Shown piece by piece: positions 23,061-35,400 of a stretch of 64,000 bases of DNA (position 1 is its first letter; every line of letters begins with the position of its first letter). Below the pieces are notes generated by a model, which was not told the DNA's origin, searched no databases, and was given only the letters and a program-made list of their open reading frames with translations. This DNA comes from Siniperca chuatsi (taxonomy: Eukaryota > Chordata > Actinopteri > Centrarchiformes > Sinipercidae), in NCBI RefSeq assembly GCF_020085105.1, contig NC_058045.1, positions 5,842,333 through 5,906,332 on the forward strand, read 5' to 3'. The position numbers and the translations under genes were made by a program.

Positions 23061-26000
23061 TTTGTGACACATAATAACTATTGTTCACTGCATAACAATG
23101 GTACTGTGCAGATATTGTAAAGTAGTAGTATTGTAAAAGTGAGAAATTAAAAAGCATGGGATGTAAAAAAAAAAAACACATTGTCATTGAACATAATCTG
23201 AGGCTGGGCCACAATCCTTCCTTTAGAGATTCCAAATTACAACAGTCCAGCAAACATTTCTGAAAGTCTACAACTCCATATACTGCAGTACTCCATCCTT
23301 CACTGCCTGGATTTGTTCCATATGAGCTAAACCTCATGTATATATCAAGACTCATGTATGTAATGTAGGAATAAATAGTAACACTGACAGACATTCTGTT
23401 GGTACACAAAGCACGTCTAATATTTACCTCAACTTGCATGGATGGCATGCAGTAGACAACACAGTGAGTCAATCACACACAATAAGAGCAAGAAGGAAAG
23501 AGAAGAAGGATTGTAATTGGGTAAAAGGCCAAGTTGGAGTGCAAGGTGGCCACAAACTCAGACACGTCTATTTCTGTTTGCCCTTCAGCGCTCAACAGGG
23601 CATCGCAGGGAAGGATAAGTCAACAACACCTTTTGATTCTATTCAACGTGCAAATAAAATTAAGCAGTAATTTAAAGTATGGAGGTTGATTTATTTGTAA
23701 AATTCCCTTTTAACTGCTCAGTGTGGAATTCCAAGCATCCTGTTTTGGGTAGCGGCGGCTAACTGAGGCCACCCACTAAATGTACACAAATGCTATAACT
23801 TCTCTTTTATGGTAACAGGTCGCATTTTGCTGTGTTATATTGCCGCACTGTTTTGATGTGTTTCTTCATCATTATTTTTCAAACGTATAAATTCACGTGC
23901 TCATTAAAGTACCCAGGTCTTTCAAACTGTCAAAGCCCCAGTTACTGAGTAATCTCAGGGACATATACTGTATACAGTTATGTCTAAAGGAAAATAATCA
24001 TCAATCCATTGACCTCTGCTTTTGGGGGTTACTATTTTGTTTTGTCCTGGACTGTGTCCATATTTTCATGGTTCTCCTCTGAGCTGCTGCAGCAGGAAGC
24101 TACTGTATGTCTCCAGCATACAGAATGCACACACCAGCCTGTGTGTGAGTGGGTGTGTATGTATCTGAACCATAATTGTGTGGGATGCATGGACCCATCT
24201 GTTTCCTAAAGATAGTAATTGTTAGAATATAAACAAAGACAGGGATGTTTAGTGATGGTCCATCCAAAATCTATTTTTCAGTATCAAACATACACCCATA
24301 TAGGCTTAAAAGGTATTTATGAATGAATCCCCTCCTTTCTTCAAAAAATAGTCCAAAAATGTACGCTTAGTCATAGATAGCAATAATCCCACAGACAATT
24401 CAGTGAGTCTCAGAAAAGCAAACAAATAAGAGGGTAGAGAGGGAGATAGAAGGAGAGGACAAGAATCTTTAAATAATCAAACAAAACAGTTTGCGGTATC
24501 GACATATTTATTTTATAAATCTACTCAACAGTCCAGTTGCCTCCTTGCCAAATTAACGGACGGGATCAGAGTAAGGCCTGCATTCTCCCCCAGAGGGTTG
24601 ATGATATTAGGTCACAGAGTGTGGATTCAAAGAAACAACAGTGAGAACATTGCTGTCTTCTCTCCTGATAGATGATAAGTCGTGTCGGTGCCTCCAAGTT
24701 TCCCATAAACTCTGATTGCAGGACACGCATGCACACACAGGAACCACCACATGCACGCACTTCTGCACAGAAAACTCACCCACACACTGTTAGAATTTCT
24801 ACTTGGATAATCTGTCTTCATATAAATAACCCCTGCTTCGTTTTACTGTTTATATTGTATGTAACTTTCTCATCAGTACTGCATGCATATCCTTTTCAAA
24901 TGTCTCACATTGACTGTTTGATGCAGGATTTTCAAACATGGATCATAACCATGAACACAAAATTCTGCGATCAGGAAACAACCTATGAGGGATCAGTTAC
25001 CAAAATAATGTTTTCTCACATTTAGCTTTAAAGATCAAGGTTCTGTTTCTTCCTCTTTGGATGACGCAAGAGTCTCTTTGTTCAACGAAAACCTTTCAGT
25101 CTTCAAACAGCCTCTGCTTTTCGACTGATACTTACTGCGGCAGCGGTTTCAAAGCATTTTCCAGGGAAATGCAGTATGGTGGTAGTTTTATTCACGCAGA
25201 GAACAACGTGATCATACCTCAACACAGATGTCTGTAAAGATAAAAGCACAAATGACTTAACTTACCTACACAGAAGAGAATATGGCTTTCTTATACTGTC
25301 TACTGTACTAGCTGTTGCGATGGATTAAGTAACAATATATCAGAAAATTAATCAGACAAACTTGAAAGTGCAGTCAAGATGTCTTTCTTGTAACAGTATA
25401 TCAGAGTACGTACTTAAGTTTGCCATGTGGGTGATGCCCTTATGAACTACATCTGACATAAGATAAACCTTTCAGAGAGATATACTGTATGTGTGATGCG
25501 AAAACACATTTCATTGCTCATTTCATCTCTGTCTTTAAAGTGGCCTCGGTAATATTTTCCAAGTAGTATTTAAATAGAAAATACACACTTGACAGCCCCA
25601 CTTGAGATTCTATTCTTACTTTAAGACCAAGACTAAGTTTTGATTCATGATTTTTACTTTATATCCTACATTTCTTACAGGACATAAAGCCTGTTTTCAT
25701 GTCAGTCTCATAGTCTTGTATTGAGCAGCAGGATCACTTTAGTTAGTGTTCATAGTTTTTCATTTAAGCCACCTGAGACAGAACTACAGCTGCTGGTGTT
25801 CCTATCAACCTTCATTAGCAATGCCAGTGAATAGTGCCACCATCAGCATGAATAAATCTCTGATTTCCTGAAAGATGTATCGGAGATCAATGAGTAAAAT
25901 CGGTACCACCGGTTAAGACAATAGGAGGGGAGACAACTATGAAGGTATTACTGGAGCAAAACAACTGAGCACCTGTGACAGAGGAATCTGTAGTTGTAGA

Positions 26001-27600
26001 AAATAGTCACACACGTGTATCAGTAAATTTGAAGTCACAGTGAAAAATACTTTAGGAGTTGCAAACGTGTAGAATTTGTTTTCTCTCCCACAAACACAAC
26101 AGTTGCACCTTCTTCTTCATTGCAGGTACACATATCCTATGCTGCGAATTCACAAATTAAGAAACTAATACACTCACATTTTTGTAACAGCTGCTGCAGT
26201 GGATATTGTGCAAAACACAGTCATGGACAAGTCATGGACAAAATCTGCACATCCGCAAATCAGCATGTAAATTCATGCAATGAGAGTTGCACACCTGTAG
26301 AATATTTTCTCACAAATCTTTTTTTTTCTCTGATATTTTTCTAGCACAAACACAAGTCAATAACTGCTTGAATCTGCTGCAACGAGTCTCAGATGCTGTT
26401 TTTTCGCTCACAAGTGACAACTTCTGCATGCTCTCACTATTGCACCACACATCTCAGCGAAATGTGGAGCAAAACTGATTTGTGAACCTGTAGAGCCAGG
26501 GGCAGGCACTATTCAGAGATCAGAGAACCTTGTTGGCCAATCAAAGGAGCTCATTTGGGCGCCTGTCCGTCTATCGCTTTTCCAACCTGCAGCTTCAGTG
26601 CTCTTTGTGTCACAATGTCAGCCAGATGTCTCTCACATTTTCTTGTCTTTTCACCCAACATGTACATGTCGTTTCAGATCCTGCCACTTCCACTTGCACT
26701 GCAGTAACCCCTGTGTTGCCGCCATTCCCCATCACCTGACCTCCCCAGCCCACCTGCACACTCGTTTAGTGGGTGGGTCAGCAAAGTGTATATGAAACCC
26801 CACGGTATTAAAAAGGCAGTGCAGTGCAGTGCGCTTGCGTAACGCAACAGGATGTTCAGCGCACCACCATTTTCCTTTAAATAAATGTTTTGTCTGGGCT
26901 GAACATGCCCCTGTTCCCACTTTAACCATCAGCCCAGTAGCATATATATTGCCCACATTTCCATTAATTCCCCACTAGATCATCTATTGTGCCTCTGCCT
27001 TAGTGTTCCAGCCATTTCCGCTGCCTGCCTGTTATGACCCCCTGCCTGCCCTTTGGACACCTGCTAGTTTGCCTCATCTTCCCTGCCTGCCTGGTTTTGA
27101 CTTTTGCCTGTTTGACCTCGAGTAAACTTGAACTTTTTATTTTACTGGCCTTGTCTCAGAGTTGTGCTTTGGGTTCAACTCTGCCTTTACACCTCAGCAC
27201 CTCAAAGTCTAAACTCTATTAGAGGGATAAACAAATGTTAATCCCTTTTTTATCATAGTGGTGTAGATCCTTGTCTAACATGTTGCTCATACAGTCTCCC
27301 ATATATATTTAATCGTTTTGAGATCTGGTGATTTCAAATGCCATAGCATATGATTCACATCATTTTCATCTTCAGTCAAGTGAGCCCCTGTGCCCTGTAT
27401 GGAAGCATCTGCATTTGTTACATTTCACCACTTATTAATGTAGCTTTTGTCATCTATCTTCATTTTGTATAGTCACAAAATGACTTTGTATGGTTACAGC
27501 AGTTATTTTAATAGTAACTCTAGAACACTTGGAGGACAGATACAAAAGCACAGCTCGTATATTTAACACAATAATTCATACCAGGTAAAAGTCTAGTTTT
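23061..27600. other. Intergenic, little recognised
   Basis: No gene is supported. The 26050-26600 part looks like an old dispersed repeat: GAGTTGCAAACGTGTAGAAT at about 26056 is echoed by GAGTTGCACACCTGTAGAAT at about 26283. A short TGCAG tandem lies near 26818-26832. Confidence 0.4.
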
Positions 27601-27601
27601 T

Positions 27602-28122
27602 GTTGACAATGTTAACATGCTGATGTTTAGCAGGTAATGTTTACCATGGTCACTCTCCTAGTTTAGCGAGTTAGAATGCCAACATCTGTTAGTACTAAAC
27701 ACAAATTACAGCTGAGGCTGATTGGTATGGCATTAGTTTTGCAGGTATTTGATCATCAATCAAAGTTTTGGACAAAATGTAATTTTGACTTGATGTCTCT
27801 AGAAGAAAAGGAACTGGGGAACATCAAAGTTATTACAATGGGGAGAGGGGACATAACTGTCTGCACCAAATATACCTATTCAACTCGAGACATTTCACTC
27901 AGACCACAAATGTCAACCTCATGGTGGAGGTAAAGGAAATGTCAGGGGATCACCAAAATCAGTAAGATTCATCTTCTGGGGGCCACGAATGTCTGTAAGA
28001 TTTTCCATGGCAATCTGTCCAATAGTTGTTGGGATATTTTAGTCTGCACCAAAGTGGTGGACCGCAGGTTGGCCAACACAGATTGACATTGTCATCCCTA
28101 GAGCCACGCCGCTAGCATGGAT
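27602..28122 (+). mobile_element. CATGCTAG-ended repeat, 5'-truncated copy
   Basis: Same family and orientation as 7060-7605. It starts inside the GTTAACATGCTGATGTTTAG segment, runs through both internal units (GGCAATCTGTCCAATAGTTG near 28010) and ends at GCCGCTAGCATGGATA. It contains the TTTAGCGAGTTAGAATGCCA segment that is missing from the 7.1-kb copy. Confidence 0.7.
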
Positions 28123-28310
28123 AAAATAATGTAGATAATCCTTTTTCTTTTTTTCTTTTTTTAAAAAAGGCAGACATCTCTACTGCAGATATCTCCAAAA
28201 CTTGGCAATTCACACCAACACAATCTAGATGGATAAATAGCACTACAGGTAAAATGAAAAATATGTATTTTTCATTTTAGGGTGAACTGTCCCTTTAAGT
28301 TATCTAATAA
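28123..28310 (-). repeat. Interspersed repeat fragment (GATATCTCCAAAAC type)
   Basis: Contains GACATCTCTACTGCAGATAT, CCAAAACTTGGCAATTCACA, CAATCTAGATGGATAAATAG and the end GGGTGAACTGTCCCTTTAA. Diverged relatives appear at 33820-34110 and 39270-39440. It directly abuts the preceding repeat. Confidence 0.45.
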
Positions 28311-29309
28311 GGCCGTGGATTGTACAAGAAGCCAAAACGCAATGAAATGTGAAGAGAAATCTGTTAATGTGATACTAATGGCCCAGAGATCTTGCATCAG
28401 ACGGGATCAGACTCCCATGTCCATGTTAGAGCAGAACAGCTGGTCATTACAAAGGACAAGTGGATCTGAAGTCCGTGTCCAGGAAATGGTCTCGAACATC
28501 AAATGAACCATTAGGTACAGATTGGCTATTTTTGTTTGAACAAATTAGCTACAGCACTTTGAGATGTTTTGAGAGAAAAAAAACTCTCCCATGTTATATT
28601 TTTCTGTGGATAAAGGAGTGATTTCATATCAAAGTAACAATATTACCATTGACAATAATGTGATAAGACCTGCTGAAATGTTTCCATTACAAAGTGATAA
28701 TTTCTTCCTTGCTGTTAGTTTAGAATCACGTCTAAGTAGGTTTGTGTCGAGAATGCTGCACAACAAAATGAGAGCTCTCCTTGTCTTGTTATGATAATAG
28801 AATAAAATTATTTTGCTTTTCAACACATGAAGCACAATCATTGTAAAATGACTTGTACCAAATTGTGTTTGAAAGAACACCTTACAACTCTATCAGGTCT
28901 TTGTAAGTTTGTACAGGAAGTGGACAAAATCATTGAACAATATCTATCTAATATCTATGAGAAGGTTTGAGGGAGCTTTTTATAACAAGATTTTTTTCTA
29001 CACTGACCTAAGGTACAAGCAGTTAGTCCTGTCAGAAATACCAGCTATGTGAGGGTCATAATATGCAGTTTCTGTTTAGATTGTTTAACAGAAGTGTTGA
29101 TTAAATTCTGTGTCCATGTTTGAGGGTTTAGTCTGTTTATTCTTGGTCATGAACTTGTGATCACTTTGAAACTTGGGACACTTCTCCACCTTTTGTCCTT
29201 GTTATTTTTATTTTTTAATTTTTTTTTTTACATTGTTCTCATTTCAATGTGAAACACCCAAACACTACACCTGTGTGTGATTGTTGAACATCTCATTCCA
29301 AAACCAGGG
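28311..29309. other. Intergenic, nothing recognised
   Basis: AT-rich with short frames only and no motif. Confidence 0.45.
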
Positions 29310-30375
29310 GCATTTTCTTAAACCTGCATTTAACCAGGAATAAAAGACTAATTTTCAAGTGTCCTGGCCAAGACAGGCAGCAGCATATAAAACACGGTTG
29401 CAGACATAATACAAACATAAAACAGTTTACAATGAAAACAAATAACTTACAGAATTCTAATATCTAAAAACAATCTTCAACATTCATAACATCTACAGGA
29501 TGTATCTGTTTCCCAGGCATTTAGAATCGCTTTAAACGCATCTAATGAGATCAGCTCCCGAAGTTTCAGGTGATTCCAAGCCGAGGGAGCAGCATATTTA
29601 AACGCCCTTTTTCCCAGTTCAGCACGGACTTTGGGGACAGTCAGTGGAAAGTCCTGGCCGCGAAGACAATAACTTCCCATACTATTTTTTTGGGGATGTA
29701 GATCTGTAGGTAAGAGGGTAGCAGTCCAAGAATGGCCTTATAAATAAGACTATGCCAATGATTAAGCCTACGGGTAACCAAGACAGACCATCCAACACGA
29801 TCATACAGAGAGCAATGGTGAGTAAGAGCTTTGAGGTTTGTAATAAATCTCAGTGCTCCATGGTAGACTGTATCCAGCATGTGGAGGAATGGTAAAGATG
29901 CATGCATGTATAAAACATCGCCAAAGTCCAGCACAGACATAAAGGTGGCCGCAACAAGTCTCCTTTTGGCTTCAAAGGAAATACAAGACTTGTTTCTGAA
30001 ATAAAAACCCAGTTTCAACTTCGATTTTTTCCGTAATTGCTGAATGTGAGGCTTAAAAAGAGAGGGAATCATCGATTATAATTCCAAGATTTTGGAAGTT
30101 TAGTTTTGTCAGCATTCAAAACTTGTTTTAAATCACACAGGGTATGTTGTACAGTATTAAAAGCAAATTGTAGCTGGCAAAGGGCCTTATTTGGTGTAGA
30201 CGCAAAGCAGTATAGCACCGTATCATCGGCATAAAAGTAGAAATTTGTATTTGAAACATTTTGATCGAGACTGTTGATATATATAATGAATAGTAGTGGT
30301 CCCAGTGATTTACTGCTACAACAGCCTCCACTCTCATAAGGTTTTCCACAAGATTTTGGGACATAGCTGCGCATG
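29310..30375 (-). pseudogene. 5'-truncated, frameshifted LINE: RT palm to 3' UTR
   Basis: The minus strand reads GPLLFIIYINSL, then the catalytic motif FYADDTVLY, then QVLNADKTKL (30374-30069). After a frameshift it continues through a 143-codon segment with FGDVLYMHA and HWHSLIYKAILGLLPSYL (30072-29641). Then come WNHLKLRELISLDAFK (29680-29477) and a 3' UTR with CCTGGCCAAGACAGGCAGCA. Three frames are needed and everything upstream of the palm is missing. Known: this layout is that of jockey-superfamily (CR1/L2/Rex-like) non-LTR elements of fish. The YADD core is intact but the element cannot be active. Confidence 0.8.
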
Positions 30376-30949
30376 TCTCCTAGAAATTACATTAATATAT
30401 TACTGAATTGTCTTCCTAAGGACATGGTAACAAACGGAATTGCTGCCTCGATTATGTTCAGAGGAAAAGTGTTTTTGAAAGAATGAAGCGCTATATTTAT
30501 CTGGTGGTCGAGGGGGATGGTGAGCATACAAAGAGCAGGACTTTGATACCAGAGTCCAGGGGTTCTCATCCAGAATGTCTGTGTTTAGGCTCAGGCGACA
30601 AAAGTACTTCGGTAAAGATCGTGGTTTCACTTAAATGTTAACAAACACGTTTTGTCTCAACGTATTTTTTGTACGGATTAAACCAGACCATGATCTTTCG
30701 CTAACCTCAACCAAGTGCTGTGAGTGCCTAATCATAATTTAAAGAATGTTGTAGTCACAACTACAACAAATGCAGAAAACAAATTAAATATGACATGTTC
30801 AGTATCAACATTTATGCGGCTTGCTAGATACGTTAATTAACATTTTCTCATTGCGTTAATAAAAAATGTAATCTGGGTGACATTGGTATTCCTTCAAAAC
30901 ATGATTATCTAGACAATTATTAGACATTGAACGACTGGAGCCAAAAAGT

Positions 30950-31385
30950 AGAGTCAGCTCTGGCCCTTCTTGTACACAGCCACGGTGTTCTTAGCCCAGT
31001 CCAGCTTGTTGTCCAGGTGTACTTCCAGGTACCTGTAATCGCTCACAGTGTCCACGTCCTCCCCCTGGATGGAAATACTTGTGAGGGGTGTTTTCCGCCT
31101 ACTGAAGTCCACCACCAACTCAACAAAGGAGTCCACTACACCCCTGTGCTCAGCCTCCTTCCCTCCTCTGATGCAGCCCACAATTGCAGTCATCAGAGAA
31201 CTTCTGCAGGTGGCAGGACTTGGAGTTGTAGCTAAAGTCTGAGGTGTAGAGTGAACAGAAAGGGCGATAGGACCATCCCTTGTGGTGCCCCCGTGTTGCT
31301 TTCACAGTGCTACTCAGCTCTCTTCTCACCTGCTCTGCTGTGAAGACTGGTGTGCAGTGTGTGATGGGCCCTGTAGTATTGTTGG
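30950..31385 (-). pseudogene. Second LINE relic with internal deletions
   Basis: The minus strand reads VRRELS, then SNTGAPQGMVLSPF with LFTLYTSDF, CHLQKF, DDTAIVGCI-like remains, VVDSFVE joined directly to LVVDFSRRKTPLT, SISIQGEDVDTVSDYRYL, and VHLDNKLDWAKN. This is a teleost L2-like polymerase. About 20 residues are lost between VVDSFVE and LVVDF, and most of the RT N-terminal region is lost before TGAPQG. Frame changes occur near 31200. It is unrelated in detail to the relic at 29.3-30.4 kb. Confidence 0.75.
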
Positions 31386-33499
31386 GAAGAGCTTTTGAAG
31401 AACAGACTGAACTTGTTATCTTAACTTCTTTCTAAACCTGTTTCACCTCTTCCCTGTTTCTGAAGGCCCTTTTCTTTTCATTCAAGAGGACCTTATAAGC
31501 GGTGATTATAATGACTTTTATATAGCATGTATGTCTAATTGGCATTCCTCTTTGTATGGTTAGCTTTTTTTAAATGCTTCACAATCATTTGTAGTGTAGT
31601 GAATTATTTTATTCACCCCCTGTTGCTCTACAAAGAAAGAAGTAGTATACATTCATTTTTATAAAAGAAACCAATACTCCAGTAATAATAATTTGTGGTT
31701 TGTAAATGTCTTTGTAGATTTGTAAACTCTGTGGTCTTTTAAATTCAAACACAGAGGCGAGGAAAGTGGCTTGAAACAAAAGCAGCTGCACTGAAGTTTT
31801 CATTATTCTACGTAGGTCCAGGTTGCATAAGCAATGTGTACTTGTTACATATTTTCACAATTATAAACCTGAACGTCATGTTTACTGAAGCACCGGTTTA
31901 TAAAGAGCCCCAAGGCCAAAGGAGAACATGCAAACCTACATATAAACTTACATAACAAATGTAATATAGGTCGCCTCTGTGGAGGTCCTGTTAATTGTCA
32001 TAACTTCATCCATAAAGTAAACAGATAATTAAATGTTTTGTTTGACGTGACTTTCATAGGACTTCAGTTGTCCAGAAGGCAAACAGATTTGAGCTTTTAT
32101 GATTACTGTAAAGAAAACCATAGTTTCTTTTTTAGACTTTTTTTCAATAACAATTTTTTAGGTACTCTTTCTTGATGTCAGTCTATGTCAGAAGCACAGA
32201 ATATATCATATAATATATCAGCACAATTAACTGATGGGGTATTATAACGTATGAGGTATTCATGATATGAGTCAGATAGAACAAGGGAAGCATGCATACT
32301 ATGCAGACATCCTTCTCATGCATAAACAAGTCTAAAGACCAATTCCATCAGCTAAAAGACTGAGAGATGTGATAATTAACAGTAAATTAAAAATTAGATT
32401 AAATTGAGATCTGAGGAGGAGTTGACAGGGTAAAAATTTTAAAAGGTTGTGAAATCCACTTTGAATACTAGAAATTCACAAGATTTTCTGATAACACAAC
32501 AAATTTAAGTCCTGCAAGAAAGAAGAAACTCTTTAACAAGACTCTTTATCCCCAAGGATAAAAAAACTCCCAGAGAGTGTGAGGAGCTCCTACAGAACCT
32601 TAAGCCCGTGAGTAGAAGGGAAGGGACATCACGGAAATGATTCAGACTAACTGCTCTGGCTACTGGAGACACAACATGCATTCCCATGATTCCCGGGCCC
32701 AGACACACTGTCCACAGTTGAGGATGGTGAACAGAGTCATCATGTTCTGATGCCGATGAGACAAACCAAGCCTGGAGCTATAATAAAAGCACAGGACGTC
32801 TCCGGTGAACGTCTTCAAAAACAGGAGGTCAGGGTAAGCGTGGTTCAGTCCGGGGTGAAGGGAGACATCTGTTCTGCTGTCCTTGAACCCCCAGGACAAA
32901 ACAAGACTGTACCAGAGAGGATGGGGTGGGAAATAAATCATAACAGGGACACATAACAGGGCTCCCATGGGAGGAGGCTGGTTAACTGGTCAACAGAAGC
33001 CAACAGCATCAGAAATTTCCCTGGCTCTGTTTCTGATGGGAAGATTAGCAGAGACTAACACATAATTGAGAAAACTTCATTATACCACTAAGCCAGTACA
33101 ACCGGCCAGCAGAAAATTTTGGGAAAGGGCCTCCAGTTCACATTCACTAAAAGGGCCATCGGAAATGAAAGAGAGGAGATCTGGACGGTGAATGCAATGT
33201 GAAGGCAATAAAGATAATTATCCTCACTATCAGCACATGGATCAGATGAGCTAAATAGCTGCCGGATACCCACAGCCAGTTGGCAATCATGTGCTTTCGC
33301 AATGGAAACTGCAATAAACATCGTTATGGCTCACTTGGAAACCGAGGCGGCGTTGCTAAAGATGCTGAAGCAAAGAACTGCTAGACAAGAGTGCAACACT
33401 GGATGCTCTAACAAGGGAAGCTATAAGAAAGACAGACAAAACACAGAAAAAAACATGCAGGCAGTTCAAATGGCTAGTTGGTAATGTCAAGTTAAAATA
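31386..33499. other. Intergenic, nothing recognised
   Basis: No coding or repeat signal that I can support. Confidence 0.45.
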
Positions 33500-33680
33500 T
33501 TAAAGTCCCCACTCCAATGTGTTTTTCTTGTTGTTAATTCACTTGGATGTTTGACCGTCACTATGCAGAATAATGTATGTGCAGAGTTTGACACTGACGG
33601 CTATTTACACATGAATCTAGTTTCTCATCTTTAATCTGACTTTAAGATGTGTACGTGAGCATGATTTTGTGACATCGCAA
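33500..33680 (+). repeat. Interspersed repeat copy (pairs with 9119-9385)
   Basis: Starts at TAAAGTCCCCACTCCAATGT. It shares CACTTGGATGTTTGACCGTC and the ATGATTTTGTGACATCGCAA end with the reverse complement of 9119-9385. The middle is shorter than in that copy. Confidence 0.6.
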
Positions 33681-33819
33681 CTAGTTAATTTAACTTTTTT
33701 GTGGAAAAACCAAATCAGACAGTAATTATTATTAAGATCAAAGTATTTTATATACGTTACGTTTCAAAACATAATCTATATAAAATGGGGATGGGAATCT
33801 TTAATGGGCTTCATGGGAC

Positions 33820-34110
33820 GATAAAGGGTCAGTTAATCAAAATTTCAAGAAAACATTTTTTTTCTCACTTTCTTCCAATGAGGCCATGGAGATAAATTAT
33901 GGTGGTATTTTCCAAGATTTGGCGATCTCCACCTCTGAGATTTCTGTTTCCACACCAATACATTGAGGGTGAATGGATTTTTGTTTGTGGTATTCGAAGC
34001 ATTGATAATTCACATTTATAAAAATTCAACGGCAACAACTTTTTTCCAGAACAGTGCATGATCAAAAGTTTTCAGAGGAACTCTTACTTTAGTTAGTTCC
34101 AGTGAAAACT
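33820..34110 (+). repeat. Diverged interspersed repeat
   Basis: Contains GGGTCAGTTAATCAAAATTT, GGCGATCTCCACCTCTGAGA, CACACCAATACATTGAGGGT and AAAACTGTTGACAGTGAGGT. The order fits the repeat family seen inverted at 28123-28310 and partially at 39270-39440. Divergence is high. Confidence 0.35.
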
Positions 34111-35160
34111 GTTGACAGTGAGGTCTGCAGATTAAATATTAATGTGGAATATTTTAGATTGTCAATGCTGTGAGCATCACAAACTAAATACTGCCTACCT
34201 GCTTTTTTGGTGGATGGTGGCAGAGATCTCAAAAGCTAGAAAAATATAATATATATAAATATAACTATCGGGGTAGACAGTGAGATAATATGATTTTTTT
34301 TTTTTGTCTTTAAATGTAGGACTTAGAAAATGGTCTTCTGGTGCTAAAAGTGAGTTTTTTAAAGGCAGAACAACATGCTTGCATACACACAGTGCGAATA
34401 AACACACTAAATTCTCTGAGCAAACCACTTACAGGTAAACAATTTTAAACAGTTCATCATTGCACTCTGCAGAGGTGAACACAAACAACATTCCAGTGTG
34501 TTGGTCAATGCATTCCTATTGCAGTAAATGCAGCATCACAATTCAAGAGCCACTAAAAATGGCCACGCAAATATTTTCAGATTATGCTAACCTTACAACA
34601 AGGGGTGCTTCAACTAAAGGGTAACTGGGCTGGGAAATGTGTCATATTTTAACTGTTACTCAACTTCCTTGCCTTGGGATTTCGCAGTTGTGTTTTGTGT
34701 GACTTTTTAATGCACACACAACTGCTTTCTAAACATGTGACCCACGCTGTGAGTGGGAAGAACTGTGGTGATGTGGAGGTTGTGCACAGCATGGGGAAGG
34801 GCTTGGCTGCGCACTGCAAAAAAATACTTATCCATCATAACGAACTTTAAAAAACGTCCTAAAGCAAGGCCAAGAAGAAGAAGAAAAAAACCATCACTGC
34901 CAATTATTGAAGTTTGTTTATTTTGCTTTAACATCTTTGATTCATGCTCTAAAACAGTGCAATTTCAAGAAAACGCGCATTCAAACACATTAAGTTGTAC
35001 TGGAAACATGAAAATCTACTTAATTAAAATGTTCCTTATTTATGGAAATAAATCATGCCCTGTATATCGTGTTTGAGGTGTTTTAAGACTTATCACTAGG
35101 CCTACACCAAATAACTTTTTAAGGTGTTGTATTTTTTGCAGTGTATACGCTTTACGCACA
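34111..35160. other. avpr1a upstream flank, nothing specific recognised
   Basis: No repeat or coding feature that I can name. The last few hundred bases before 35160 may hold promoter elements. A TTTAAAAG word at 35185-35192 is the only TATA-like candidate near the leader and is weak. Confidence 0.35.
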
Positions 35161-35278
35161 AGCTGTCTGAAATTTGATTCGAGTTTAAAAGCCTCAACAG
35201 CAGCCACAAGTCAGAGAGCAACGTGTTCCTCTCTGAGCATTAGGTAGTTCCATATACGGATTGAAGAGGCACTTCACA

Positions 35279-35398
35279 GCCCCTCTGGCACTGTATCTAT
35301 AGGGCGCACAGAGGGGCAGTGCCATGCACACTCTGACTATGCGCTGCTCCTGAGCGGAGGGAACCAGTCTCTGGTTTTCGGCCCCACTAATGACATAA
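35279..35398 (+). promoter_or_regulatory. avpr1a leader with two upstream ORFs and interleaved inverted repeats
   Basis: Between 35279 and 35324 segment A (GCCCCTCTG, 35279-35287), segment B (TGGCACTG, 35286-35293), A' (CAGAGGGGC, 35309-35317) and B' (CAGTGCCA, 35317-35324) occur in the order A-B-A'-B'. Upstream ORF 1 starts at ATG 35324 and stops at TGA 35351-35353 (9 codons). Upstream ORF 2 is ATG-ACA-TAA at 35390-35398, ending two bases before the receptor ATG. Whether all of this is transcribed depends on an unknown start site. Confidence 0.45.
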
Positions 35399-35400
35399 CT

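Noticed and set aside
22834..23472. 212-codon open frame on the minus strand
   Set aside because: Only its C-terminal third resembles a LINE polymerase. The rest is AT-rich sequence without motifs, so it is a relic plus chance extension, not a gene.
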